Position numbers and translations under genes: made by a program. From UBA4292 sp964648695 (GTDB lineage: Bacteria; Bacillota; Clostridia; Lachnospirales; Lachnospiraceae): a DNA stretch of 59,708 bases. Below are positions 35,043 through 43,724 of this stretch, one piece after another. The notes below the pieces were generated by a model. That model worked only from the letters and a program-made list of their open reading frames with translations, was not told where the DNA came from and did not search any database. The stretch's first letter is position 1; every line of letters starts with the position of its first letter. Location of the stretch: NCBI GenBank assembly GCA_964648695.1, contig CAZYLH010000003.1, positions 1-59,708 on the forward strand. Direction: 5' to 3'.

Positions 35043-35300
35043 TTATTGTTTTCCGGTCAGATATCCTACCAGCGCTTCTAACGCCTGGTCCTCATCCGGG
35101 CCCTGTGCACTGATGGTGATCGCATCGCCGGAATCCAGCCCCAGCGTCATCATGCCCATAATACTCTTTGCATTAAAGGATTTGGTCCCGTTTTCAATGT
35201 AAATAGAAGAATCAAATCTGCTGGCAAGTTGAACCAGCATCGCCACAGGACGAACCTCCATACCCCCTGCAATCTGAATCTCCAACGTTTCCTTCACCAT
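35043..35300 (-). CDS. HPr-like regulatory protein with Glu15 and Ser46 (Crh-like)
   Basis: An 85-residue HPr-fold protein. In HPr the active site reads GLHARP with His15; here residues 13-18 are GMEVRP, so position 15 is Glu. The regulatory Ser46 is kept in AKSIMGMMTLG. Phosphotransfer in the PTS is thus excluded, while phosphorylation by HprK, encoded four genes upstream, is plausible. This is the state of Bacillus Crh (Gln15, Ser46), which sits in the equivalent rapZ-glmR-whiA-crh cluster. Glu might mimic phospho-His. AAGGAG lies seven bases before ATG. Confidence 0.9.
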   Translation of the reverse strand: MVKETLEIQIAGGMEVRPVAMLVQLASRFDSSIYIENGTKSFNAKSIMGMMTLGLDSGDAITISAQGPDEDQALEALVGYLTGKQ

Positions 35301-35330
35301 GTGAATTCTCCTTTCGCTTAGCTGCCTGTG

Positions 35331-36308
35331 TCATGGGTAGGTCTTACCCGCGCGTAGGTCGTCAGCTATCTTCCTGATTTTTCTCAACCGGTGATTAACA
35401 CCACTTTTACCGATTGGCGGAGTGAGCATTTCTCCCAACTCCTTTAGAGAAACTTCCGTATCCTCAAGACGAAGCCATGCTAGCTTCCTAAGCTCTGCGG
35501 GAAGGCTTTCAAGGCCGATGCGCTCATCTATCAGCAGAATATCTGATTTCTGCTCCTGAGCGGCATTTATCGTCTTTACCATATTTGCCATCTCGCAGTT
35601 TTGCTTGCGGTTTAGCGAGTTTGCTATCTCTTTTTTTACACGGATATTCTCCATCTCCATCAGACATCTGTATGTCTCACATATATTTAAAAGATCCGAT
35701 ATCTGATTTCCCTCTTTTAAGTACACAACAAAGCTGCGTCTGCCTCCGGATTTGTCACGGGCAATAATCTTTGCCTCCATCCCATCCTCCCTATCCCAAA
35801 AGGAATTGATGCAGGCGCACAGCTGCTTTGCCTTCTCTTTGGTAGGACAGACTATTTCCAGATGATAGGATTTGGTCGGATCTGTTACAGAGCCCGCCGC
35901 AAGAAAGCTGCCTCGCACAAAGGCTCGGCGGCAGCAGTTTTTCTGCAAGATCAGATCGTCCACTGTGGTGCCAGGCCCTTTCTGCATAACAGGGTACTTT
36001 ATGGCCTCTAAGACCTCTTGCACTTTTTTCTCATCATCCATAAGGAGTGTGCAAAGAGAATGGCGCGCACCCTCTTTTTCACATTCATAGATCGCAGTGT
36101 CTATATTAAAGGTTTTTTCAAGCAAAGTAAAGCATTTTTTTATGACGCAAACATTTTCAGATTGAATTTTGATCCTATTTTTCCTTATATCCACCCCACA
36201 AAGGCTGATTATCGCCGCCAGCTCCGCTATCTGGCAATGTCTTCTGGAAGATATCTGCCCCGCAGCCTCCTCCTTGACCCTCATGGAAAAGGACTTTCTG
36301 CCTGCCAT
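35331..36308 (-). CDS. whiA: WhiA DNA-binding regulator
   Basis: Conserved Gram-positive protein with a LAGLIDADG-like N-domain (CQIAELAAIISLCGVDIRK, CCRRAFVRGSFLAAGSVTDP) and a C-terminal helix-turn-helix (VSLKELGEMLTPPIGKSGVNHRLRK). It affects cell division and chromosome segregation in Bacillus. Length of 325 is normal. It follows rapZ by 15 bases and precedes the Crh-like gene by 30. No glmR (yvcK) gene lies between rapZ and whiA, unlike Bacillus. Confidence 0.97.
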   Translation of the reverse strand: MAGRKSFSMRVKEEAAGQISSRRHCQIAELAAIISLCGVDIRKNRIKIQSENVCVIKKCFTLLEKTFNIDTAIYECEKEGARHSLCTLLMDDEKKVQEVLEAIKYPVMQKGPGTTVDDLILQKNCCRRAFVRGSFLAAGSVTDPTKSYHLEIVCPTKEKAKQLCACINSFWDREDGMEAKIIARDKSGGRRSFVVYLKEGNQISDLLNICETYRCLMEMENIRVKKEIANSLNRKQNCEMANMVKTINAAQEQKSDILLIDERIGLESLPAELRKLAWLRLEDTEVSLKELGEMLTPPIGKSGVNHRLRKIRKIADDLRAGKTYP

Positions 36309-36323
36309 GTTAAAGCTCCTTCC

Positions 36324-37175
36324 CTAAAGCTCCTTGTGCTCCACCTTAAGCCCATATCCATTCCCACAAAGTTCCTCATAAAGAGCGTTTGCTATGGTGA
36401 CTGACCTGTGCCGGCCTCCGGTACATCCGATGGCTATCACCAGCTGATTCTTCCCCTCTAAAATATAATTGGGTATCAAAAAGCGTATTAGATCTATGAG
36501 CTTTTGAAGAAAAACCTGTGTCACCTCAAAGCTCATCACATAGGAAGAAACCGGCTCGTCATTTCCGGATAAGTGTCTTAGGTTTTCAATATAGAACGGA
36601 TTTGGTAGAAAGCGAACGTCAAACACCAGATCCGCCTCCGTCGGAATTCCATATTTAAAGCCAAATGACAGGAGTGTGATGTTTAGGTTCTTATATTCCT
36701 GGTCTTTGACAAAAATGCCGTGTAGCTCCTTTCTCAAATCCCTTGTCAAAAAAAAGCTTGTGTCGATAACATAAGCCGCATGGCTTCTGATAAACTCCAG
36801 GAGCTTGCGCTCACTTTTTATTCCTGCTTCTAAGCTACCCTGCTGGGCCTCAAGCGGATGCGCTCGTCTGGTTTCCTTAAAGCGCTTGATCAGGCAATCA
36901 TCGGAAGCGTCCAAGTAGAGAATCTCATACGGAATGGTGCAAAATTCCTCGCTTTTTAGGATGTGCTCCAACATGGGAAAGGAATCCCCGTTTCTCACAT
37001 CCGCCACAAGCGCCACCTTATCCATCCCCGCCTTTTTGCTCCCTGCAAGCTTTGCAAAGCTTATCAAAAGCTCCATCGGCAAATTGTCCACACAGTAATA
37101 TCCAAAGTCCTCAAAAATTTTTAGCGCCTGGGATTTACCTGCTCCGCTCATCCCTGTCACTATCACAAAACTCAT
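36324..37175 (-). CDS. rapZ: RapZ/YvcJ family nucleotide- and RNA-binding protein
   Basis: P-loop protein with Walker A GMSGAGKS (residues 8-15), GYYCVDNLP, DVRFLPNPF and the C-terminal IGCTGGRHRSVTIAN. In enterobacteria RapZ controls GlmZ decay and glucosamine-6-phosphate synthesis; in Bacillus YvcJ affects competence. ATG at 37175 has GGGGAG seven bases ahead, giving 283 residues. It lies in the hprK-murB-rapZ-whiA block. Confidence 0.96.
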   Translation of the reverse strand: MSFVIVTGMSGAGKSQALKIFEDFGYYCVDNLPMELLISFAKLAGSKKAGMDKVALVADVRNGDSFPMLEHILKSEEFCTIPYEILYLDASDDCLIKRFKETRRAHPLEAQQGSLEAGIKSERKLLEFIRSHAAYVIDTSFFLTRDLRKELHGIFVKDQEYKNLNITLLSFGFKYGIPTEADLVFDVRFLPNPFYIENLRHLSGNDEPVSSYVMSFEVTQVFLQKLIDLIRFLIPNYILEGKNQLVIAIGCTGGRHRSVTIANALYEELCGNGYGLKVEHKEL

Positions 37176-37225
37176 ACTATCTCTCCCCACTCTGTGCTTA
37201 TCCCATCTGTTTTTCTATCACGATG

Positions 37226-38113
37226 TCACCACATTCTAACCTCGCACTCAAGCTCTATGTTAAACTCCTCAAAAACGCGCTTTTTTATAAGGTCAATTAG
37301 CTCCCTTACCTCTTTTGCTGTCGCATTGCCGCGGTTTATGACAAAGCCGCAGTGCTTTTTAGAAACCTGCGCATCCCCTATGCTAATTCCAGAAAGCCCC
37401 GCATCCATAATAAGCTTTCCGGCAAAATTCTTCTCAGGCCGCTTAAAAGTACTCCCCGCGCTCGGATATTCTAAGGGCTGCTTTTCCCTTCTGGAGTTTA
37501 TATTTTTTTCCATCTGCGCCCTTATCTCTTCCTGGGGCGCACTTTTTAATTCCATGGTGGCAAAAAACACAATATAGCCCTCATCCTCCACACAGCTTGT
37601 GCGGTATCCAAGCCTTAGCTGCTCTGCACCAAGCTCTTTTATCTCTCCATCCGGTGTTAGGACCTGCACGCTTTTTAGGACGTCCTTTATCTCTCCGCCG
37701 TATGCACCGGCGTTCATCACCACTGCGCCGCCAACGGAAGCCGGAATGCCATAAGCAAATTCAAGACCGGACAGCCCATGCTCTAGCGCCCTCTTTGCAA
37801 GAGCTGTAAGGCTCTCTCCAGCTAAGGCTTTTACCATACACCCCTGCACGCTAATGCCGGATATCCCTTCCATAGAGATCACCGCCCCACTAATTCCCTC
37901 ATCATTTACCAGGAGATTACTCCCTTTTCCAAGAATTCTATAGGGCTGTCCGTCCTGCTTTAAAATATCCAAAGCCACTTTAAGCTCCTCTATGGACTTT
38001 GGAAGGATAAAGAGCTCAGCAGGGCCGCCAATCCGAAAGGTGGTGTGAGGTGCCATTGGCTCTTGGCGCTGCACTTTAATATTTTTCTTTGCTATTTTTT
38101 CAAACGTGCCCAC
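37226..38113 (-). CDS. murB: UDP-N-acetylenolpyruvoylglucosamine reductase
   Basis: FAD enzyme that completes UDP-MurNAc for peptidoglycan. FAD-binding stretches: HTTFRIGGPAELFILP and LGKGSNLLVNDEGISGAVI. The core motif is FAYGIPASVGGAVVMNAGAYGGEI with the catalytic region YPSAGSTFKRP. The start is GTG at 38113, seven bases after GGAGG, giving 295 residues; a TTG further upstream would overlap the hprK end. It begins 13 bases after hprK. Confidence 0.96.
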   Translation of the reverse strand: MGTFEKIAKKNIKVQRQEPMAPHTTFRIGGPAELFILPKSIEELKVALDILKQDGQPYRILGKGSNLLVNDEGISGAVISMEGISGISVQGCMVKALAGESLTALAKRALEHGLSGLEFAYGIPASVGGAVVMNAGAYGGEIKDVLKSVQVLTPDGEIKELGAEQLRLGYRTSCVEDEGYIVFFATMELKSAPQEEIRAQMEKNINSRREKQPLEYPSAGSTFKRPEKNFAGKLIMDAGLSGISIGDAQVSKKHCGFVINRGNATAKEVRELIDLIKKRVFEEFNIELECEVRMW

Positions 38114-38126
38114 GCCACTGCCTCCG

Positions 38127-39077
38127 TTATGCTTCACTTTTTGCAAACTGCTTATTCATATTCTCCTGAACTCTGTTGTAGAGCTCACGGGCAGCATCAT
38201 ACCCCATCTGCTTCTGGCGGTAGTTTACCGCAGCTGACTCTACAATGATGGCGAGATTTCGTCCGGGGCGAATGGGAATGTTGTGACACACAAGCTTATT
38301 TCCCAAAAACTCAATATACTGCTCCTCAAGCCCTAGGCGGTCATAATTTTTCTCTCTGTCCCAATCCTCAAGCTTTATAACCATATCTATGGACTGAGTG
38401 TCTTTTACGCACTCCACGCCAAACAGGGTCTTTACATCAATAATTCCTATACCCCTAAGCTCAATAAAATGCCTGGTGATTTCCGGTGCGGAGCCGACTA
38501 GGGTGTTCTCACTCACCTTTCTTATTTCCACCACGTCATCACTTACAAGACGGTGCCCCCTCTTGATAAGCTCCAGTGCAGCCTCCGATTTTCCAATGCC
38601 GCTTTCTCCGATAATCAAAACGCCCTCGCCGTAGACATCCACCAAAACTCCGTGAATTGAGATAGTGGGCGCAAGCTGAACCTTAAGCCACCTGACTGCT
38701 TCCGCAGTAAGATCCGTGGTGGTCATCTCCGTCATAAATACCGGGCAGTTACACTCATTTGCCTTTTTTAGCATCCCTCCAGTCGGCATCAGATTTCTTG
38801 CAAAAATCACGCACGGGATTTTGCTTGCGCAAAGGCGCGCAAAAGACCTCTCCTTTTCATCATCCGAAAGGCTATTTAAATAGGAGTATTCTACATTTCC
38901 GATCACCTGAACTCTCTCGTGGTCAAAATAGTCGTAAAACCCTGTCAGCTGCAGGGCTGGGCGATTCACATCCGGATGCGTAAGCTTTACCTCGCTGTAG
39001 TCTATATCCGGCGTAAGAGATTGAAATTGCATCTTCTCCTTGAAGTCTGTAAGATTTACAAAATTTTCTTCCATCAT
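38127..39077 (-). CDS. hprK: HPr kinase/phosphorylase
   Basis: Bifunctional sensor that phosphorylates Ser46 of HPr/Crh and removes it again, driving carbon catabolite repression. Walker A is GESGIGKS (residues 157-164), followed by RGHRLVSDDVVEIRKV. The signature region IRPGRNLAIIVESAAVNYRQKQMG lies near the C-terminus. Length of 316 is typical. GGAGG is seven bases ahead of the ATG. Finding it in one cluster with an HPr that keeps Ser46 but lacks His15 points to a regulatory pair. Confidence 0.97.
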   Translation of the reverse strand: MMEENFVNLTDFKEKMQFQSLTPDIDYSEVKLTHPDVNRPALQLTGFYDYFDHERVQVIGNVEYSYLNSLSDDEKERSFARLCASKIPCVIFARNLMPTGGMLKKANECNCPVFMTEMTTTDLTAEAVRWLKVQLAPTISIHGVLVDVYGEGVLIIGESGIGKSEAALELIKRGHRLVSDDVVEIRKVSENTLVGSAPEITRHFIELRGIGIIDVKTLFGVECVKDTQSIDMVIKLEDWDREKNYDRLGLEEQYIEFLGNKLVCHNIPIRPGRNLAIIVESAAVNYRQKQMGYDAARELYNRVQENMNKQFAKSEA

Positions 39078-39135
39078 CCCATTTCCTCCAAATATTATTT
39101 TACGGATCTTTTCGTGCCCCCATTTTACCCTAAAC

Positions 39136-41010
39136 CTAAATATCTGTAAAGGTGTTATTTTGCTCTACAGTTTTGTCCGCGTGAAAGAATTCATACACCG
39201 CTCTTGCGGCGGCCTCATTCATTGTCGGCAGGGCAGAAAGATCTTCAAGGCTAGCCGCCTTTAGCTCCTCCATGGAAGAAAAGCTCATCATCAGGCTGCG
39301 CCGCCGCTTTGGGCCGATACCTGGAATATCCTCCAAAACGGAGCGTGTCTGGGATTTTTGTCGCAGACTCCTGTGATACTCAATGGCAAATCTATGAGTC
39401 TCGTCCTGTATTCTGGTGATAAGAGCAAAGCATTCGCCGTGAATGTCAATGGGAATTTCGACATTGTTAAAGTATAATCCTCTGGTGCGGTGCCTATCAT
39501 CCTTTACCATTCCCGCCACGGGGATAGCTATGCCAAGCTTTTTTAAAACCTCCAGACAGATATTAACCTGACCGCGCCCTCCGTCCATAAGGATTAAATC
39601 CGGCAGGCGCTCAAAGCCCTCGCTTTTTTTTAGGCCTCTCACAAAACGCCTGGTAAGCACCTCCTCCATCGAGGCGTAGTCGTTAATCCCCTGCACCCAC
39701 TTTATCTTAAATTTCCTGTAATCAGCCTTTTTAGGTCTTCCCTTCTCATAAACCACCATGGAGCCAACGGATTCAAAGCCGCTTGTGTTTGAAATATCAT
39801 AGGACTCAATCCTTATAAGACCAGAAAGCCCCAAGTAGCTCTCAAGCTCTCTCATAGCTCCAAGCGTCCTTTGCTCCTGTCTTCGTAGCTTCTCTCTATC
39901 CTGCTCTAAGACAAGCCTGGCGTTTTTTTTCGCAAGCTCCACCAGCCGCTCCTTATCCCCTCTTTGGGGCACCCGTATAGTGACCTTTCTCCCACGCTTT
40001 TGTGTCAACCACTGGCCAATCACTTCCTCATCCGTAAGCGTCAGCGGAAGAAAAATCTCCTTTGGCACATAGGGCGTTCCCGCATAATACTGCTTGATAA
40101 AGCTTGTCAAAAGCTCCGTATCATCCTCAAGTGGCGCCGTCTGCATATGATAGTGCTCCCTGCCGATCATGCGCCCCTCGCGCACAAAAAACACCTGCAC
40201 CACCGCATCGGTATCTTCCCTTGCAAAACCTATCACATCCCTGTCGTTTTGGCTGGCAGAATCCGTGATCTTCTGACGCTCGGCCACATGGTTTACTGAG
40301 TTTAAAAACTCCCTGTAGCGGATGGCCTCCTCAAACTCTAACGCCTCGCTGGCTTTTTCCATCTTCTTTTTTATCTCTTGCTGAACACCGTCATAGTGAC
40401 CGCTTAAAAATTCCATGGCGCGACTTACATTTTCTCTGTAATCATCTGCGCTTATATATCCCTGGCATGGGGCGTCGCACTGATGAATATGATAATTTAA
40501 GCAGGGACGCTCTGCGCCTATATCTCTTGGAAGCACCCTGTTACACGACCTTATATGAAAAAGCTTTCGCATAAGCTCCAGTGTATCCTTTACGGCCCCC
40601 CCACTGGTGTACGGACCAAAATACCGGCTCTTATCTTTTTTTATCTGCCTGGAAAGCAAAAGCCTTGGGTATTCCTCCTCAACCGTAACACGGATGTAAG
40701 GGTATCCCTTGTCATCCTTTAGCATGGTGTTGTACTTTGGCCGATGCTCCTTTATAAGGTTGCATTCTAAGACCAGCGCTTCCATCTCTGAGTCAGTGAT
40801 GATGTACTCAAACCACTGGATGTGGGACACCATCTGAATTATCTTTGCAGACTTATTGCGGCTGCTCTGAAAGTACTGGCGCACCCTGTTTTTTAGGACG
40901 ATGGCCTTACCTATATAGATGATCTCATCCCTCTCCCCGTGCATGATATAGACGCCGGGCTTATCCGGCAGCTTTTTTAATTCATCTTCCAGGTTAAAGT
41001 CTTCTCTCAT
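39136..41010 (-). CDS. uvrC: Excinuclease ABC subunit C
   Basis: Makes both cuts in nucleotide excision repair. The GIY-YIG domain is LPDKPGVYIMHGERDEIIYI, then GKAIVLKNRVRQYF. The UvrB-binding motif is IKKKMEKASEALEFEEAIRYR. The C-terminal RNase H-like half has the catalytic Asp in ESYDISNTSG and LMDGGRGQVN, ending in helix-hairpin-helix motifs. ATG at 41010 with GGGAG ahead gives 624 residues. It precedes hprK by 58 bases. Confidence 0.97.
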   Translation of the reverse strand: MREDFNLEDELKKLPDKPGVYIMHGERDEIIYIGKAIVLKNRVRQYFQSSRNKSAKIIQMVSHIQWFEYIITDSEMEALVLECNLIKEHRPKYNTMLKDDKGYPYIRVTVEEEYPRLLLSRQIKKDKSRYFGPYTSGGAVKDTLELMRKLFHIRSCNRVLPRDIGAERPCLNYHIHQCDAPCQGYISADDYRENVSRAMEFLSGHYDGVQQEIKKKMEKASEALEFEEAIRYREFLNSVNHVAERQKITDSASQNDRDVIGFAREDTDAVVQVFFVREGRMIGREHYHMQTAPLEDDTELLTSFIKQYYAGTPYVPKEIFLPLTLTDEEVIGQWLTQKRGRKVTIRVPQRGDKERLVELAKKNARLVLEQDREKLRRQEQRTLGAMRELESYLGLSGLIRIESYDISNTSGFESVGSMVVYEKGRPKKADYRKFKIKWVQGINDYASMEEVLTRRFVRGLKKSEGFERLPDLILMDGGRGQVNICLEVLKKLGIAIPVAGMVKDDRHRTRGLYFNNVEIPIDIHGECFALITRIQDETHRFAIEYHRSLRQKSQTRSVLEDIPGIGPKRRRSLMMSFSSMEELKAASLEDLSALPTMNEAAARAVYEFFHADKTVEQNNTFTDI

Positions 41011-41032
41011 AAGCCTCTCCCAGTAAAAGCAC

Positions 41033-41066
41033 AAGGAGTTGGCAGCACTTAGCCATCCAACTCCTT
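41033..41066 (-). terminator. Hairpin between ftsH and uvrC
   Basis: On the minus strand AAGGAGTTGG and CCAACTCCTT form a 10-bp stem with a 14-base loop, followed by GTGCTTTTA. It is a possible weak terminator of ftsH. Confidence 0.55.
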
Positions 41067-41081
41067 CCAACTAGAATTTTC

Positions 41082-42992
41082 TTAATTTTCTCCTATAGTA
41101 TCCGACCAGAATGCATCTTCATCCTTTTTTTCAAGCTCTGCCTGGGTTTTGTGAAGAATGTCCATAAACTCCTTGCCGGTGATGGTCTCCTTCTCTATCA
41201 GGTATGCCGCTATACGGTCAAGGATCGGACGGTTTTCAGAGAGCAGCTTCTTAGCCTTCTCATATGCCTCCTCTAACATCCGCATCACTTCATTGTCAAT
41301 CTCTGCCGCTGTAGCGTCGGAGCAGTTTAGCACATGTTCGCCGGAAAGGTACTGGCTCTCGACGGTCTCAAGCGCCATAAGTCCAAATTTTTTGGACATA
41401 CCGTACATCGTTATCATCGAACGGGCAAGCTTTGTCGCTCTCTCTATATCATTTGCAGCGCCGGTTGTCACGGAGTCAAAGACAATCTCCTCCGCGGCAC
41501 GTCCGCCAAGAAACTCCACTAACATCGCGCGAAGCTCCGCCTCGCTGTTTAAGAATTTCTCCTCCTCAGGAGTCTGCATTACATATCCCAAAGCTCCCAT
41601 GGTTCTTGGAACAATGGTGATCTTTTGAACGGGCTCAGTACCCTTTTGTAAAGCGCTCACCAAGGCATGACCGACCTCATGGTAGGAGACAATGCGCCTC
41701 TCCTCCGCGTTCATGATACGGTCCTTCTTCTCCTTGCCCACCAGCACAACCTCCACTGCCTCAAAGAGGTCTGACTGGCTAACCACTCTTCTGCCATGCT
41801 TTACCGCATTGATGGCGGCCTCGTTTATCATATTTGCAAGATCTGAGCCGACAGCACCGCTGGTAGCTAAGGCAATCGCCTCCAGATCCACCGTCTCATC
41901 CATCCTGACGTCTTTTGAGTGAACCTTTAAGGTGTTTATACGTCCCTTTAAATCGGGCTTATCAACGATAATGCGCCTGTCAAAGCGCCCGGGACGCAAC
42001 AGCGCCTTATCCAAAATCTCCGGACGATTGGTAGCCGCCAGAATGAAAACACCCTTTGATGTGTCAAATCCATCCATCTCTGAAAGAAGCTGATTTAAGG
42101 TCTGCTCCCTCTCGTCATTGCCGCCGCCAAAGCGAGCGTCACGGCTCTTACCGATAGCGTCAATCTCATCTATAAAGATGATACAGGGGGCGTTTTGCTG
42201 AGCGGTCTTAAACAGATCCCTCACACGGCTTGCTCCGACGCCGACAAACATCTCCACAAAATCCGAACCGGAAAGAGAAAAGAACGGAACCTTCGCCTCG
42301 CCAGCGACAGCTCTTGCCAGCAAGGTTTTTCCTGTTCCCGGAGGACCCACAAGTAGAGCGCCCTTTGGAAGCTTCGCGCCGATCTGCTGGTAGCGCTGAG
42401 GATTGTGCAGAAAATCCACAATCTCTGTCAAAGACTCCTTTGCCTCATCCTGTCCTGCCACATCCTTAAATGTGACCCCGGTAACCTTCTGCACGTCATA
42501 CATCTTGGCGTTGCTCTTGCCAACGCCCATGAAGCCGCCGCCTCCGCCTCCCATGCGGCGCATCATGCGGCCAATTAAAAACCACACAAGAAGAAGCGGC
42601 AGTACGTACCAGATCAAAAATTCCATGATGCTTGAGCTGGTATCCGGAACCTCTCCGTTTATGGCAACCCCCTCATCGATAAGCTTCTGGACAAGCTCCT
42701 CATCCCCCACATAACCCGTGTAATAGATAACTGTCGGGGCATTCTCATCCTCCGATACCGGGGTGATGTATATACAGTCCGAGGCAAAATAAACCGATGC
42801 CACCTCATCATTTTCAACCATCTCCCAAAAAGCACTGTAGGTGATATTTACATAGGTGCTGTTCTGCACAGCGTTTGAGAGCATTGTCACCACAGTCAGC
42901 ACCAGTATCGATGCTATGACAAGAACAATTATTGTTTGTGTATTCTTTGGAGATTTATTATTGTCAGGTCCTCTGTTCTGATTGTTATCCAA
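41082..42992 (-). CDS. ftsH: ATP-dependent zinc metalloprotease FtsH
   Basis: Membrane-bound AAA+ protease for quality control. Two membrane helices (IIVLVIASILVLTVVTM and IMEFLIWYVLPLLLVWFLI) flank a small extracytoplasmic domain. Walker A is GPPGTGKT, Walker B IIFIDEIDAIG, the second region of homology ATNRPEILDKALLRPGRFDR, and the zinc site HEVGH. I place the start at TTG 42992, five bases after GGAGG (636 residues). An ATG 45 bases upstream has no ribosome site, and this choice is not certain. Confidence 0.96.
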   Translation of the reverse strand: MDNNQNRGPDNNKSPKNTQTIIVLVIASILVLTVVTMLSNAVQNSTYVNITYSAFWEMVENDEVASVYFASDCIYITPVSEDENAPTVIYYTGYVGDEELVQKLIDEGVAINGEVPDTSSSIMEFLIWYVLPLLLVWFLIGRMMRRMGGGGGGFMGVGKSNAKMYDVQKVTGVTFKDVAGQDEAKESLTEIVDFLHNPQRYQQIGAKLPKGALLVGPPGTGKTLLARAVAGEAKVPFFSLSGSDFVEMFVGVGASRVRDLFKTAQQNAPCIIFIDEIDAIGKSRDARFGGGNDEREQTLNQLLSEMDGFDTSKGVFILAATNRPEILDKALLRPGRFDRRIIVDKPDLKGRINTLKVHSKDVRMDETVDLEAIALATSGAVGSDLANMINEAAINAVKHGRRVVSQSDLFEAVEVVLVGKEKKDRIMNAEERRIVSYHEVGHALVSALQKGTEPVQKITIVPRTMGALGYVMQTPEEEKFLNSEAELRAMLVEFLGGRAAEEIVFDSVTTGAANDIERATKLARSMITMYGMSKKFGLMALETVESQYLSGEHVLNCSDATAAEIDNEVMRMLEEAYEKAKKLLSENRPILDRIAAYLIEKETITGKEFMDILHKTQAELEKKDEDAFWSDTIGEN

Positions 42993-43094
42993 ATGATCCT
43001 CCGTTCCACTCTGACAAGCCTTTGTGATGTCAGGCATGTTTTATTTGGCTTTAGGTCAAAAGCCCTCATTATGCCGGCTTAGACCGCTTACCAT

Positions 43095-43123
43095 AGTATA
43101 GTTTCAGTTTGTGGGAAAATCAA
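43095..43123 (-). promoter_or_regulatory. ftsH promoter
   Basis: On the minus strand TTGATT, 17-bp spacer, TATACT, about 100 bases before the TTG start. A 15-base palindrome CATGAAATTTTCATG at 43144-43158, about 20 bases upstream of the -35 box, could be an operator; that is only a guess. Confidence 0.7.
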
Positions 43124-43206
43124 TAAAATTTGCGTAGTAAAAACATGAAATTTTCATGATTTCCGCAAACTTCTTTAAAAAACAGCTTGAGCTACTGTGA
43201 AACAAA

Positions 43207-43229
43207 TCCGGCTGGCAGTCCCAGCCGGA
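43207..43229 (-). terminator. luxS terminator
   Basis: On the minus strand TCCGGCTGG and CCAGCCGGA pair over a 5-base loop and are followed by TTTGTTT. Confidence 0.85.
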
Positions 43230-43245
43230 AGACAAACTAATCTGT

Positions 43246-43713
43246 TCACTTAGGGTATTCAAAGCATGGTTTTTTTATCAGGCAATCCCTGTATTTTCTT
43301 ATGTAATACTTTGCCATGTTTAAATTCTGCTCGGAGTAATTTCCGCACTCTTCCGGTTTTGCTCCGGGTATCTCCCCCTCATAGCCGATGATAAATTCAC
43401 ACATATCCATGACAAGCGGATATACATCTTCAGATGTAAGATCACCAAACATCAGCAAATAACACCCTGTTCTGCAGCCCATTGGCCCAAAATAGACAAT
43501 TTCTTCTTTCCGGCCGCTGTTTCTAAGATATGTGGCTGCCATATGCTCGATGGTGTGAAGCGCCGGCATGTCTACCACAGGTTCCCTATTTGGGGCGGTA
43601 ATCCTAAGATCAAAGGTGGTGACGGTGCAGTCTCCTTTGGTATCCCGCCTGGAAACATAAAGCCCCGGCTTAAGGGTCAGGTGATTTATCTGAAAGCTTT
43701 CTATACGCTCCAT
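43246..43713 (-). CDS. luxS: S-ribosylhomocysteine lyase
   Basis: Splits S-ribosylhomocysteine into homocysteine and DPD, the AI-2 precursor. Metal ligands are His53 and His57 in HTIEH plus the Cys in PEECGNY, and the active Cys lies in GPMGCRTG. The 155-residue length is normal. It starts eleven bases after metY, so homocysteine made here could enter the same sulfur amino-acid network. Whether AI-2 is used as a signal cannot be told. Confidence 0.98.
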   Translation of the reverse strand: MERIESFQINHLTLKPGLYVSRRDTKGDCTVTTFDLRITAPNREPVVDMPALHTIEHMAATYLRNSGRKEEIVYFGPMGCRTGCYLLMFGDLTSEDVYPLVMDMCEFIIGYEGEIPGAKPEECGNYSEQNLNMAKYYIRKYRDCLIKKPCFEYPK

Positions 43714-43724
43714 ATAACTCTCTC

